Of a stretch of 64,000 nt of DNA, positions 55,101 through 63,632 are shown in pieces. This DNA is from Nitrospirota bacterium (GTDB lineage: Bacteria; Nitrospirota; Thermodesulfovibrionia; Thermodesulfovibrionales; Dissulfurispiraceae). The DNA lies in assembly GCA_009773415.1 (NCBI GenBank), contig WSNO01000003.1:1-64000 (forward strand), written 5' to 3'. Position 1 is the first letter of the stretch; each line of letters opens with the position of its first letter. The notes under the pieces were generated by a model, which ran no database searches, had not been told where the DNA came from, and was given only the letters and a program-made list of their open reading frames with translations. The position numbers and the translations under genes were made by a program.

Positions 55101-56268
55101 CCGTATCCTTGTCACCTGTCCAAAGGGGATCCCTCCGTATCTGAAACAGGAACTCGCCTCCCTTGGGTATCCGGTTGTTGCCGAGTCGATTGCCGGCGTT
55201 GAAACGAAAGGTTCTCTTGCAGATACCATGGCGCTCAACCTTTTGCTCCGGACGGCGCACCGGGTTCTCTGTCATCTCTCAACCTTTCCTGCTCACGATG
55301 CGAATGAACTCTATGCCGAGGTGTCGGCGATTGAATGGGAGCAGTACCTTGACGAGCATGAGTACCTTTCTGTTCATTCATCGGTAGATAACCCGTCGAT
55401 AGATAATCCTTTATTTGCCAATGTGAAGTGCAAGGACGCGATTGTTGACCGGATGCGGAAAGTGACCGGCGAACGACCGAATTCCGGAGCTGAGATGAGC
55501 GGCGCGGTTGTTTTTCTTTACTGGAAGGGAAACGAATGCAGTGTGTATCTCGATACGTCCGGCGAACCGCTTGCAAAGCGCGAATACCGGCGGATTCCCA
55601 TGAAGGCACCGATGCAGGAAACGCTTGCCGCTGCAGTGATTATGGAGTCCGGCTGGTCGGGTGACGGCAATTTTGTAAATCCGATGTGCGGCAGCGGAAC
55701 TCTTGCTATTGAAGCAGCGCTTATGGCGCTGAACCGCGCGCCGGGCATCCTGCGCAGCAACTTCGGCTTCATGCATCTGAAAGGCTTTGTCAAAGATGAT
55801 TGGGAAACAGTGCGCAGTAAAGCACGGGCCGGGACAAGGAAAAACCTGAGCGGCAAAATCATCGCCGCGGACAACAATCCCGCAGCAGTTCAGGCAGCCA
55901 GGAAAAATGCAGCGACGGCGGGGGTTGATAATCTTATCGAGTTCGTCGTCTGTGACTTTCGGGAAACGCCTGTCCCGGAGGGCGGCGGCATTGTCATGAT
56001 GAATCCGGAGTATGGTGAGCGTCTGGGCAGGATGCATGAACTGGAATTCACGTACAAGGCAATGGGCGACTTTCTGAAGCAGAAGTGCAGGGGATATGCC
56101 GGATATATTTTTACCGGGAATCTTGATCTCGCAAAGAAGGTCGGCCTGAAGGCATCGCGCCGCACACCTTTTTACAACAGTAAGATTGAGTGCCGCCTGC
56201 TGAAATATGACCTCTACGAAGGCAGCAGAAAGAAGGATGCCCTGAAAAGTCCTGACGCAGAGCGCTGA
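55090..56268 (+). CDS. THUMP-domain RNA methyltransferase (RlmL/TrmN type)
   Basis: 392 residues. N-terminal THUMP-like region (to about 165), then a SAM-dependent Rossmann methyltransferase with NPMCGSGTLAIEAALMA, AADNNPAAVQAARKNAATAGVD and the catalytic MMNPEYGERLG. That last motif is usually NPPYGxR; here the second Pro is Glu. The target base could be m2G in 23S rRNA or in tRNA. Coupled to the helicase, an rRNA or ribosome-assembly pairing. Confidence 0.9.
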   Translation: MKSNRILVTCPKGIPPYLKQELASLGYPVVAESIAGVETKGSLADTMALNLLLRTAHRVLCHLSTFPAHDANELYAEVSAIEWEQYLDEHEYLSVHSSVDNPSIDNPLFANVKCKDAIVDRMRKVTGERPNSGAEMSGAVVFLYWKGNECSVYLDTSGEPLAKREYRRIPMKAPMQETLAAAVIMESGWSGDGNFVNPMCGSGTLAIEAALMALNRAPGILRSNFGFMHLKGFVKDDWETVRSKARAGTRKNLSGKIIAADNNPAAVQAARKNAATAGVDNLIEFVVCDFRETPVPEGGGIVMMNPEYGERLGRMHELEFTYKAMGDFLKQKCRGYAGYIFTGNLDLAKKVGLKASRRTPFYNSKIECRLLKYDLYEGSRKKDALKSPDAER

Positions 56269-56359
56269 TTCTCCCTATAACAGAGCCTTTTTTTCCGGCC
56301 TCCTCGACCTTCAAACCACACTTTTTGCATTTTTGATTTTCTTTCAGGGAGATTGATTG

Positions 56360-58378
56360 ATGGATATCGCAAGGCATATTAACCGGCTCAATCCTCGCCA
56401 GCGCGAAGCGGTTTTACATACGGACGGCCCACTCCTTGTTCTGGCCGGGGCCGGGTCCGGAAAAACGAGAGTCATTACTACACGCGTTGCCTATCTTCTC
56501 TCGCAAGGCATTCCGTCGGAAGCAGTGTTGGCGGTTACCTTTACCAATAAGGCGGCAAAGGAAATGCGGCAGCGCGTGATGGGGATGCTGAAGGCGAATG
56601 GGACAAAGCCGCCTCTTATCTCCACGTTTCATTCACTCTGCATGAACATCCTCCGGCGCGAGATAGACAAACTCGGATTCCGGAGGGATTTCACTATTTA
56701 TGATACATCTGATCAGCATTCGCTTATAAGGAATCTTCTTTCGGAAATACGGTATGAGGACAAGAGTTTCAAGCCGGAGAGCATTCTTGAGCGCATCAGC
56801 ATGGCCAAAAATGATATGCCGCTTCCACGTTCAGCAAAGAAGGACGAACCGGACGACATAGAGGTTATCTCCGATGCCGTCTATCCGAAATACCGCGAGG
56901 CGATGAAGACGCTGAACGCTGTGGATTTCGACGATCTTCTTCTGCATACGGTGAAACTGTTCAATGAACATCCTGCCGTGCTTCAGAGATATCAGGACAA
57001 ATTCCGGTATATTCTGGTAGATGAATACCAGGACACCAACCGCGTTCAGTACCGCCTTGTGAGCCTGTTGGCCGGAAAGCACAGAAACCTCTGCGTCGTC
57101 GGCGACGATGATCAATCAATCTATGGCTGGCGCGGCGCAGATCTTGGAAATATCCTCGACTTTGAGCGTGATTTTCCCGGCACGGTTGTTGTCCGTCTTG
57201 AGCAGAACTACCGCTCGTTCGGCAACATTCTCCAGGCCGCAAACGGTGTTATCAGGAATAACAGGCAGCGTATGGAAAAGACGCTCCGGACCGAGCAGGG
57301 CAGCGGTCCGAAAGTGAGTGTTTTCCGGGCTGATGAGACCGACGACGAAGCAAAATGGGTCGCCGATCGTATCGAACTGCTGAAATTTGAACAACAAATC
57401 GCCTACGACGACGTGGCGATTCTCTATCGGGCAAATCTTTTCTCACGGCCGTTTGAAGAAGCGCTGCGCAGAAAGCGCATTCCCTACACGGTTGTAGGCG
57501 GTACCAGCTATTTCGAACAGCGCGAAATTAAGGATATCGCGTCCTATCTGAAAATCTGTGCAAATAAGCGTGACGATTTGAGTCTGCTGCGTGTTGCAAA
57601 TATCCCGAAGAGAGGACTCGGTCCAGGCGCTCTGGGCAAGCTGTTTGCTTTTGCAAAGGAGCACTCGCTGCCGCTTCTGGATGCGTGCAGACGTGCCGAT
57701 GAAGTGCTGGATTTGGGCAAACGTCTGAGGAATAGTGCTCAAGGTCTTGCAGAGTTGATTGAGCGCTATTCAGCCCGCTTTGCACAGAGCAAGGACATGA
57801 GCAATGCACTCAGGGATCTTATTGACGAGATCCATTACCGGGAACATCTTCATGATCTTTATAAGAACCAGCAGTCGGTCATCAAGCGAATAGAGGGATA
57901 TGAGAATTTCATTTCGTCTCTGGCCGTCTATGAAAAGGAAGAAAAATTGCCGGACCTGCATGGTTTTCTTGAGGCACTGGCGCTGACTGACATGCTTGAG
58001 CAGAAAGATGAAACAAAAACGTTTGGGGTTACGCTTATCTCATTTCACTCCTCCAAAGGGCTGGAGTTCCCCATTGTTTTCATCGTTGGGGTTGAGGAGG
58101 GCATTTTGCCGCACAAAAAGTCTATACATGATGTCGAGGAAGAACGTCGACTGTTTTATGTCGGCATTACCAGGGCAATGAAGAAACTCTTCATCACGCA
58201 TACCCGGCATCGGGTGAAATACGGCAAGGCTGTTCCCTCAAGCCCGTCGCGTTTTCTGGAGGAGCTGCCTGCGGAAGTTACTCAGAACGTCAGCAGGTTT
58301 GCCGACGATAGCCCGGATACTCCCGAAAAAGCCGCAGAAGATTTCTTTAAGAATATTCAGAGGATGATGCAGAAGTAA
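56360..58378 (+). CDS. UvrD/Rep/PcrA-family 3'-5' DNA helicase
   Basis: 672 residues. ATG at 56360 with GGGAG 8 nt upstream; the TTG just before it is an alternative. Superfamily 1 motifs: LNPRQREAVLHTDGPLLVLAGAGSGKT, VTFTNKAAKEMR, STFHSLC, DEYQDTNRVQYRL, GDDDQSIYGWRGAD, QNYRS, VTLISFHSSKGLEFPIVFI and YVGITRA. It lacks the long C-terminal Tudor extension of PcrA, which makes it closer to Rep. The gap of 88 bp to the upstream gene includes no terminator. Confidence 0.94.
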   Translation: MDIARHINRLNPRQREAVLHTDGPLLVLAGAGSGKTRVITTRVAYLLSQGIPSEAVLAVTFTNKAAKEMRQRVMGMLKANGTKPPLISTFHSLCMNILRREIDKLGFRRDFTIYDTSDQHSLIRNLLSEIRYEDKSFKPESILERISMAKNDMPLPRSAKKDEPDDIEVISDAVYPKYREAMKTLNAVDFDDLLLHTVKLFNEHPAVLQRYQDKFRYILVDEYQDTNRVQYRLVSLLAGKHRNLCVVGDDDQSIYGWRGADLGNILDFERDFPGTVVVRLEQNYRSFGNILQAANGVIRNNRQRMEKTLRTEQGSGPKVSVFRADETDDEAKWVADRIELLKFEQQIAYDDVAILYRANLFSRPFEEALRRKRIPYTVVGGTSYFEQREIKDIASYLKICANKRDDLSLLRVANIPKRGLGPGALGKLFAFAKEHSLPLLDACRRADEVLDLGKRLRNSAQGLAELIERYSARFAQSKDMSNALRDLIDEIHYREHLHDLYKNQQSVIKRIEGYENFISSLAVYEKEEKLPDLHGFLEALALTDMLEQKDETKTFGVTLISFHSSKGLEFPIVFIVGVEEGILPHKKSIHDVEEERRLFYVGITRAMKKLFITHTRHRVKYGKAVPSSPSRFLEELPAEVTQNVSRFADDSPDTPEKAAEDFFKNIQRMMQK

Positions 58379-58383
58379 CAAAA

Positions 58384-58918
58384 GAACTTCTCAGTTTCTT
58401 CAAGGGCAGGCAGCGTCGCGCTGACAGAAACAGGCGGCTGCTCAACTTCATCGTTCAGAACATGTCTCCCTGCCAGCAATGGACAGTCCATTGCGGAACT
58501 ATCTGTGAGCGCTGCGCGAATGCAAAGTTGTTTTTTACCGATACAGAGCGTCAGGTGAACGATGGGTCTATCTTGGCGCTCGGCAGGAGTGCGTATTTTT
58601 TTGCCTGAGATTTCGGCGGACGAAGACGCAGATGCTGACCGCCGTATGACGAAGGATACTCGAATTCAGCGTAACCGTCATCAATGCGAATGTTGCGTGC
58701 ATCAAGTGAGGTCAATGAGGCTCCGGTGTCAATCCGGGCCGGAAGCACAAAACCGGAAGGGATATAAGCATGACACCTTCCCTAGCGCCGACAGCCGTCT
58801 TGGTAGCCTCGCAGATGCCGTCAAATGATGAGACTTGCAGCGACAGAACGATAGCGAGAAGCAGTACAGAGCTTCCCGGTCCGCGCATGGATGTGACGAC
58901 TTTCCGACGGGCGTTCAT
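58384..58918 (-). pseudogene. frameshifted periplasmic ATP-dependent zinc protease-like gene
   Basis: Three frames together read like one RimK-associated retropepsin-fold protein (PF05618 type). A signal peptide from the ATG at 58918 (SSVLLLAIVLSLQVSS) comes first, then, in a second frame, GFVLPARIDTGASLTSLDARNI, continuing to a TGA at 58551-58553. In a third frame LCIGKKQLCIRAALTDSSAM, then DCPLLAGRHVL, follow. At least two frameshifts are needed: near 58745 and near 58553. Either the gene is inactive or the sequence has small errors. The interval 58919-59184 holds nothing I can support. Confidence 0.6.
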
Positions 58919-59184
58919 AATGGCAAAATTTACCTTTTTCGCGATCAGAGTCGCCGGACATAAACGCCTGAGCGACTACTCATGCCTGAGAACATCAATC
59001 GGATTAACCGGTGCTGAATTTAGCTTGGAGAAAGTAGTGCTTGAGAGTTTCATGGGGTTTTCATTTTCCGCACTTTTTTCCTGTCAGCTCTCGCTGAGTG
59101 AGCATTTCCTCGCATTTGAGCTTTCGTGACTGATTTGCGTATCATATATCTTTGATCAAATTTCCGGGAGCAGGACCAGAGTAT

Positions 59185-60111
59185 ATGTCGCTTGCGTCGC
59201 TTGATGCCGAGAAGAAGAGGGTGTTAATGTTCGGGGGCAAAGGCGGTGTCGGAAAGTCGACATCATCTTCAGCTACGGCACTGCATTACGCACTTTCCGG
59301 GGAACGGACACTTCTCATTTCGAGCGATTTTACCCCGTCGCTTTCCGATATTTTTGAAACACCCGTCGGGGCGACTGAAACATCCATTTCCGGGGTGCCG
59401 AACCTCTGGGCGATTGAGATCGGCCTTGATGAGGTTATGCGACGATGGAAAGAGAAGTTCGGACCGCAGATATATCAGGTTGCGTCTGCGGTGGTTGATA
59501 TGCCGTATGATGATCTCATTGATTATGTCGGCATGGCGCCAGGGATTCAGGAAGAGTTCATGCTCGACTTTATTCTTGAGTATGTGCGGAGCGGACGATA
59601 CGAAATGGTTGTCTGGGATACTGCGCCTGCCGGTGATACGCTCCGGCTTCTCAACCTGCCGAGTCGTTTTCTCAGGCATTTGCGTACTGCACCGCGGTTC
59701 TATTTTAAGGCACAAGATATGCTTGGCGTTTCAAAGTTGCCGTTTCTCGACTTAATCAATCAGTGGAGCGATCTTTCCGAAGAAATCATGCGTTTTTTTA
59801 CCGATCCGGCGCAGGTCGAGTTTGTTGTTGTTACTATTCCTGAGGCCCTTGGCGTTTATCAGAGCAGACGCGTTATTCAGGAACTTGCGCAGCACGGGCT
59901 GAAGGTGCGCCGTATTGTCGTTAACGGTGTGATTGAAACGAGCGATTCGGAGTTTCTGAACTGCCGAAAAAACATGCAGCACCCCTATATTCAGATGCTC
60001 CAAAATGAATTCGGTCCCGCAGCTCTTACAAAAATGCCGCTTCTTTCCGGCGAAGTGAAGGGATTGAAAATGTTGAGGGAGGTCGAGGCTGTGCTGTTCC
60101 GGCCTTGCTGA
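59185..60111 (+). CDS. ArsA/Get3-like ATPase
   Basis: 308 residues from the ATG at 59185; a TTG at 59152 is the alternative. Single ArsA-type domain: deviant Walker A GGKGGVGKSTSS, SSDFTPSLSDIF, and DTAPAGDTLRLLNLP, which in eukaryotic Get3 and ArsA is DTAPTGHT. There is no ars operon. The Get3-type CxxC zinc pair is not seen. It is closely followed by an uncharacterised gene with an overlap of 7 bp, and could work with it. Confidence 0.88.
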   Translation: MSLASLDAEKKRVLMFGGKGGVGKSTSSSATALHYALSGERTLLISSDFTPSLSDIFETPVGATETSISGVPNLWAIEIGLDEVMRRWKEKFGPQIYQVASAVVDMPYDDLIDYVGMAPGIQEEFMLDFILEYVRSGRYEMVVWDTAPAGDTLRLLNLPSRFLRHLRTAPRFYFKAQDMLGVSKLPFLDLINQWSDLSEEIMRFFTDPAQVEFVVVTIPEALGVYQSRRVIQELAQHGLKVRRIVVNGVIETSDSEFLNCRKNMQHPYIQMLQNEFGPAALTKMPLLSGEVKGLKMLREVEAVLFRPC

Positions 60112-60662
60112 ATGAGTTGGGAGTCTTCGATTTTCTGAAAAAGAAGAAAGAACCGCTTTTGGCGGTATTTTCAACAGCGGTGCCTGAAGCGGACGCTATC
60201 GCTGCTCTGCCTGACTTTGCCCGGAAATTTCTCCATACTGTCCAGAACTACTCCATTCAGTTTTATCGCGATATCCACAGCCATGACTCAGGAGGATTTC
60301 CCGCAGTGAAGGAAGAGTTTTTCTATCTGCTGTACTTTGTTTTTGAACATCGGATTCAGTGCGACCGGGCGCCGAATGCTGCTGAGAGCTTGCTGAAGCA
60401 AATGCATGTGCTGCTGACGGACGCCATGTCCGGAACTGACAGAGCCTTTCGCGCTGAAGTCTTTTGGAGCGTCTATCGCGAGAGGGCAGCTGCATATGTA
60501 TCAGAACATGGAGCCCCTCTCTCTCGCGAAAAGCTGCTATCCGTATTTACTGCCCACTTGCTTGCACGACTGCATGACTGGCCAAAGCTTATCGCGTATC
60601 ATAGTGCCGCAGTAGCCGGCGAAGCCTTGGCGGAGCTTGAGGGAGGATTTGCCGGCGGGTAA
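60105..60662 (+). CDS. hypothetical protein coupled to the ArsA-like ATPase
   Basis: 185 residues, TTG start overlapping the ATPase gene by 7 bp. No domain recognised. Helical, with the repeated DFARKFLHTVQNYSIQFYRDI and EEFFYLLYFVFEHRIQ stretches. No signal peptide or membrane segment. The overlap suggests co-translation and a functional link. Confidence 0.6.
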   Translation: MLNELGVFDFLKKKKEPLLAVFSTAVPEADAIAALPDFARKFLHTVQNYSIQFYRDIHSHDSGGFPAVKEEFFYLLYFVFEHRIQCDRAPNAAESLLKQMHVLLTDAMSGTDRAFRAEVFWSVYRERAAAYVSEHGAPLSREKLLSVFTAHLLARLHDWPKLIAYHSAAVAGEALAELEGGFAGG

Positions 60663-60716
60663 GAGTGCCGGCGAATATGCCTGCGGACAATCGGGTGCAG
60701 GATAAGGAGAATGAAT

Positions 60717-61145
60717 ATGAAAAATGCTGTAAGCGGAAACACGGTAAAGGTTCACTACACCGGCACTCTTGATGACGGTGCAGTATTTGATTCATCCAGA
60801 GATCGGGAACCGCTGATGTTTGTGCTCGGGTCCGGGCAGCTCATCAGAGATTTTGAGGACGCTGTAATCGGAATGGCTGTCGGAGAATCAACGACAGTTC
60901 ACATCCCCGCCGAACGTGCATACGGAGTTTACAATAAAGACCTTCTGATTGAAATTCCACGGGGTAATTTTTCTCCGGACATGGAACTGCGTGAAGGACT
61001 CGCCCTCTGCTTGCAGCGAAACGACGGCCAGTCATTTGATGCAGTAGTGACGAACATAGCCGATGATGCGGTGACTGTGGATGCGAATCATCCGCTTGCA
61101 GGGATGGCACTGACATTTAGCATCGAGGTGGTCGATATCTCGTGA
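60717..61145 (+). CDS. FKBP-type peptidyl-prolyl isomerase (SlyD-like)
   Basis: 142 residues from the ATG at 60717 (AAGGAG 7 nt before). FKBP core: VKVHYTGTLDDGAVFDSSRD, PLMFVLGSGQLIRDFEDAVIGM and VGESTTVHIPAERAYGVYN, followed by the insert-in-flap (IF) segment LLIEIPRGNFSPDMELREGLAL, as in SlyD. No histidine-rich tail. Cytoplasmic foldase and chaperone. Confidence 0.94.
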   Translation: MKNAVSGNTVKVHYTGTLDDGAVFDSSRDREPLMFVLGSGQLIRDFEDAVIGMAVGESTTVHIPAERAYGVYNKDLLIEIPRGNFSPDMELREGLALCLQRNDGQSFDAVVTNIADDAVTVDANHPLAGMALTFSIEVVDIS

Positions 61146-61214
61146 GCGGAGAATACATGCCATTCACCACAGCATTGTCACGCTCCCGGAATATACCGTC
61201 CTGGAAGTGCTGCG

Positions 61215-61532
61215 ATGCATGACATCCGTTATATTCTTTTACCGGCGGTTATTTTTGTCCCCTTGACAGCTCTCGCGTATTGGCAGGGTCAGGACTTCGG
61301 ACAAATCGGGTTGCATCTCATTTCTCTGACGGTAATGCTGTTTCTGATTCTGATATGGTTCATGCGGGCGAGAGCCGAATGCAGGCGGGGGCTGAAGCTC
61401 AGGGCGGCATTCAGCGCGGCAGTAGTGTTATTTCTGCTGGCACTCTTGTATCAACTGGTTCGGATTCCCCTTGGAGCATTGTTCGCATCGGACAGTACAA
61501 CCCCCTCTATCTCGGAAACAATCAGAAAATAA
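61215..61532 (+). CDS. small membrane protein, unknown
   Basis: 105 residues. Three hydrophobic segments: YILLPAVIFVPLTALAYW, IGLHLISLTVMLFLILIWF and AAFSAAVVLFLLALLYQLV. No recognised domain. 69 bp after the FKBP gene, same strand. Confidence 0.55.
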   Translation: MHDIRYILLPAVIFVPLTALAYWQGQDFGQIGLHLISLTVMLFLILIWFMRARAECRRGLKLRAAFSAAVVLFLLALLYQLVRIPLGALFASDSTTPSISETIRK

Positions 61533-61552
61533 CTCGTACGGGGCTATACGGT

Positions 61553-61912
61553 TTATTCTTCTTTAACTCTTCCACGAAGCTGTTTCTTCAGTGCGGTCCT
61601 GATTTTTGAGGTGCGTACCTGAGTCTTAACCCGTGCGGGCTCTTTAGTCGTTATGCGTTTTGGCGGTCGATAGTTCAACCTGGCCAGTTTCCGGCGGAGC
61701 CGCTCGACGCAGAGCATTTTGTTTCGGTATTGGCTGCGCTCATCCTGACAGGTGACAACAACGCCTGACGGACGATGCGTGAGCCGGACGGCGCTGCATG
61801 TCTTGTTTACATGCTGTCCGCCTTTGCCGCTTGCACGATAGGTGTCGATATCGCACTCTGCCAGCAGTTCATCGTCTGCTTCCGGAATTGGTACTATAGC
61901 CATTTTGTTCAT
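61553..61912 (-). CDS. GGQ-motif peptide-chain release-factor-like protein
   Basis: 119 residues: only the RF-1 catalytic domain, with the peptidyl-tRNA hydrolysis motif [12 protein letters not shown] (around 27-38) and [23 protein letters not shown] basic tail ([27 protein letters not shown]) is like ArfB/YaeJ, which rescues stalled ribosomes. The codon-recognition domain of RF1/2 is absent. It opens towards citrate synthase. Confidence 0.9.
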   Translation of the reverse strand: MNKMAIVPIPEADDELLAECDIDTYRASGKGGQHVNKTCSAVRLTHRPSGVVVTCQDERSQYRNKMLCVERLRRKLARLNYRPPKRITTKEPARVKTQVRTSKIRTALKKQLRGRVKEE

Positions 61913-62153
61913 CTTTAACAGAATCTATCCTACCACAAAGGTTCCTTACTATGGCTTCATGGGGACACTTCTGAACGCATTTTTCCGTGCAGGTTGCAAT
62001 ATGAACCGGACCAGCAGAGCGGCCTTCCCGTTCATGCTAATGATCAGAAATGATGCGATAAGGGTGTGGTATGATAAATGACTATATTGTTTAGCAGGGA
62101 TATCAGGGATATTTTGTAAGTATTCTAATATTACTCGAACGGGGGAAGGCATT

Positions 62154-63500
62154 ATGGATGCGGTACTCAGGAAAGTGCAGGAACTCGCGCTGCTGCATGA
62201 CAAGCTTGATCCAAAGATTATCAAGGAAAAGCAGATCAAATTGGGGCTGAGAAATGAAGATGGCACGGGTGTATTTGTTGGCATTACCAGCAAGGGCCAG
62301 GTTATCGGCTATGAAAAGATAACGCATGGTGATGGCATAACTCATGTAAATCCGGTTCCGGGCAGGCTCATGTATTGCGGCTATGACGTGGCCGATATTG
62401 TCCGCCAGAAGAAGCTTGAAAATCGCCTCGGATTCGAGGAGACGACCTTTCTTCTGCTGACCGGCGCGCTTCCAAACAGGCGAGACCTCAAAGCATTCTC
62501 ACAGCTTCTCGCCAGGCAGCGTCCTTTGCCGCAGGAAGTGAAGGATTATATTCTTGCTCGTCCGAAACATGACGATATGATGGGATCGCTCCACACTATT
62601 GTTTCGTCGATGTATCTGTTCGATAAAAATTCGAATTCAACGAATCTCGCCGATGTGACTCGCCAGTGCATTGACCTGATCGGAAAGTTTCCTGTGATTA
62701 TTGCATATAACTATCTTTCGACGGTTATAGAGAAAAGGGATCTGAAAAAACTGAAAGACCCGGATCCCGACTGGAGCACGGCTGAAGCATTTCTGACGCT
62801 GCTTCTTGGTAGAGAGCCGGATCCTGAAATGATTGATCTTTTCGATACGATGCTTATCTTTCACGCTGAGCATGGCGGTGGAAACAATTCTACTTTTTCT
62901 ACGCGATGTGTATCTTCCTCCGGGGCCAATACCTATATGGCTATCTGTGCCGGCATAGGGTCGCTTTCCGGGCATCTGCACGGCGGCGCCAACGAGGCGG
63001 TTATGCGCATGATGTCTGATATCAAGAAGAAAGTAAAAAACTGGGAAAGCAACGAGGAACTTACTGCCTATCTTGAAGCGGTTCTTGACAAGAAAATCGG
63101 CGACAAGTCAGGCAAGATTTATGGTATCGGCCATGCGGTCTATACGGTTTCTGACCCGAGAGCTGTATTCCTCGAAGAGACGGCCGGCGCGCTTGCGGCT
63201 AAGACCGGGAAAGAAGCTGAATTCGAGCTTTTTAAGCGAGTTGCGAGGATCTCACCGAAACTGGTGAAAGAGAAGAAGGGCAAGACAGTCTGTGTGAATG
63301 TCGACTTCTATTCCGGTTTTGTGTACCAGTGTATGGGTATTCCGACAGAACTGTTTACCCCGATTTTTGCGATGGCGCGCGTTGCCGGCTGGTCTGCACA
63401 CAGAATCGAAGAGCTTGTGCAGGGTCGCATCATCAGGCCTTCATTCTATACATCGCTGAAGGGCAAGAGGTCTTACATTCCGCTGTTCAATCGCGGGTAG
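62154..63500 (+). CDS. gltA: citrate synthase
   Basis: Condenses oxaloacetate and acetyl-CoA. 448 residues. Catalytic residues are present: His240 in HAEHGGG, His274/276 in SGHLHGGANEAV, His327 in GIGHAVYTVSDPR and Asp384 in NVDFYSGFVY. The sequence has an N-terminal extension (KVQELALLHDKLDPKIIKEKQIKLG) compared with E. coli GltA, similar to citrate synthases of anaerobes that may run the cycle in either direction. GGGGAAGG precedes the ATG. Confidence 0.92.
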   Translation: MDAVLRKVQELALLHDKLDPKIIKEKQIKLGLRNEDGTGVFVGITSKGQVIGYEKITHGDGITHVNPVPGRLMYCGYDVADIVRQKKLENRLGFEETTFLLLTGALPNRRDLKAFSQLLARQRPLPQEVKDYILARPKHDDMMGSLHTIVSSMYLFDKNSNSTNLADVTRQCIDLIGKFPVIIAYNYLSTVIEKRDLKKLKDPDPDWSTAEAFLTLLLGREPDPEMIDLFDTMLIFHAEHGGGNNSTFSTRCVSSSGANTYMAICAGIGSLSGHLHGGANEAVMRMMSDIKKKVKNWESNEELTAYLEAVLDKKIGDKSGKIYGIGHAVYTVSDPRAVFLEETAGALAAKTGKEAEFELFKRVARISPKLVKEKKGKTVCVNVDFYSGFVYQCMGIPTELFTPIFAMARVAGWSAHRIEELVQGRIIRPSFYTSLKGKRSYIPLFNRG

Positions 63501-63522
63501 TCAGTCCGTTTTTGAATTTTCG

Positions 63523-63551
63523 GGGGATGACAGAAGCCATCCCCTTTTTTT
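63523..63551 (+). terminator. Rho-independent terminator of citrate synthase
   Basis: GGGGATG pairs with CATCCCC around an 8-nt loop, and seven T follow directly. It begins 22 bp after the citrate synthase stop, before the convergent gene. Confidence 0.88.
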
Positions 63552-63632
63552 GTCTCAATTGCCGCAACACTTCCCAGGGAGCGCAGCTTATTGAGCTGCT
63601 GCGAAACATGAGCATATTGACAAATCTAGCAC

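Noticed and set aside
58551-58553. TGA in the zinc-protease-like remnant as a second selenocysteine codon
   Set aside because: The homologous downstream sequence resumes in a different frame, so this is a frameshift, not recoding. There is no Cys position in the family at this place and I see no SECIS-like hairpin directly after it.
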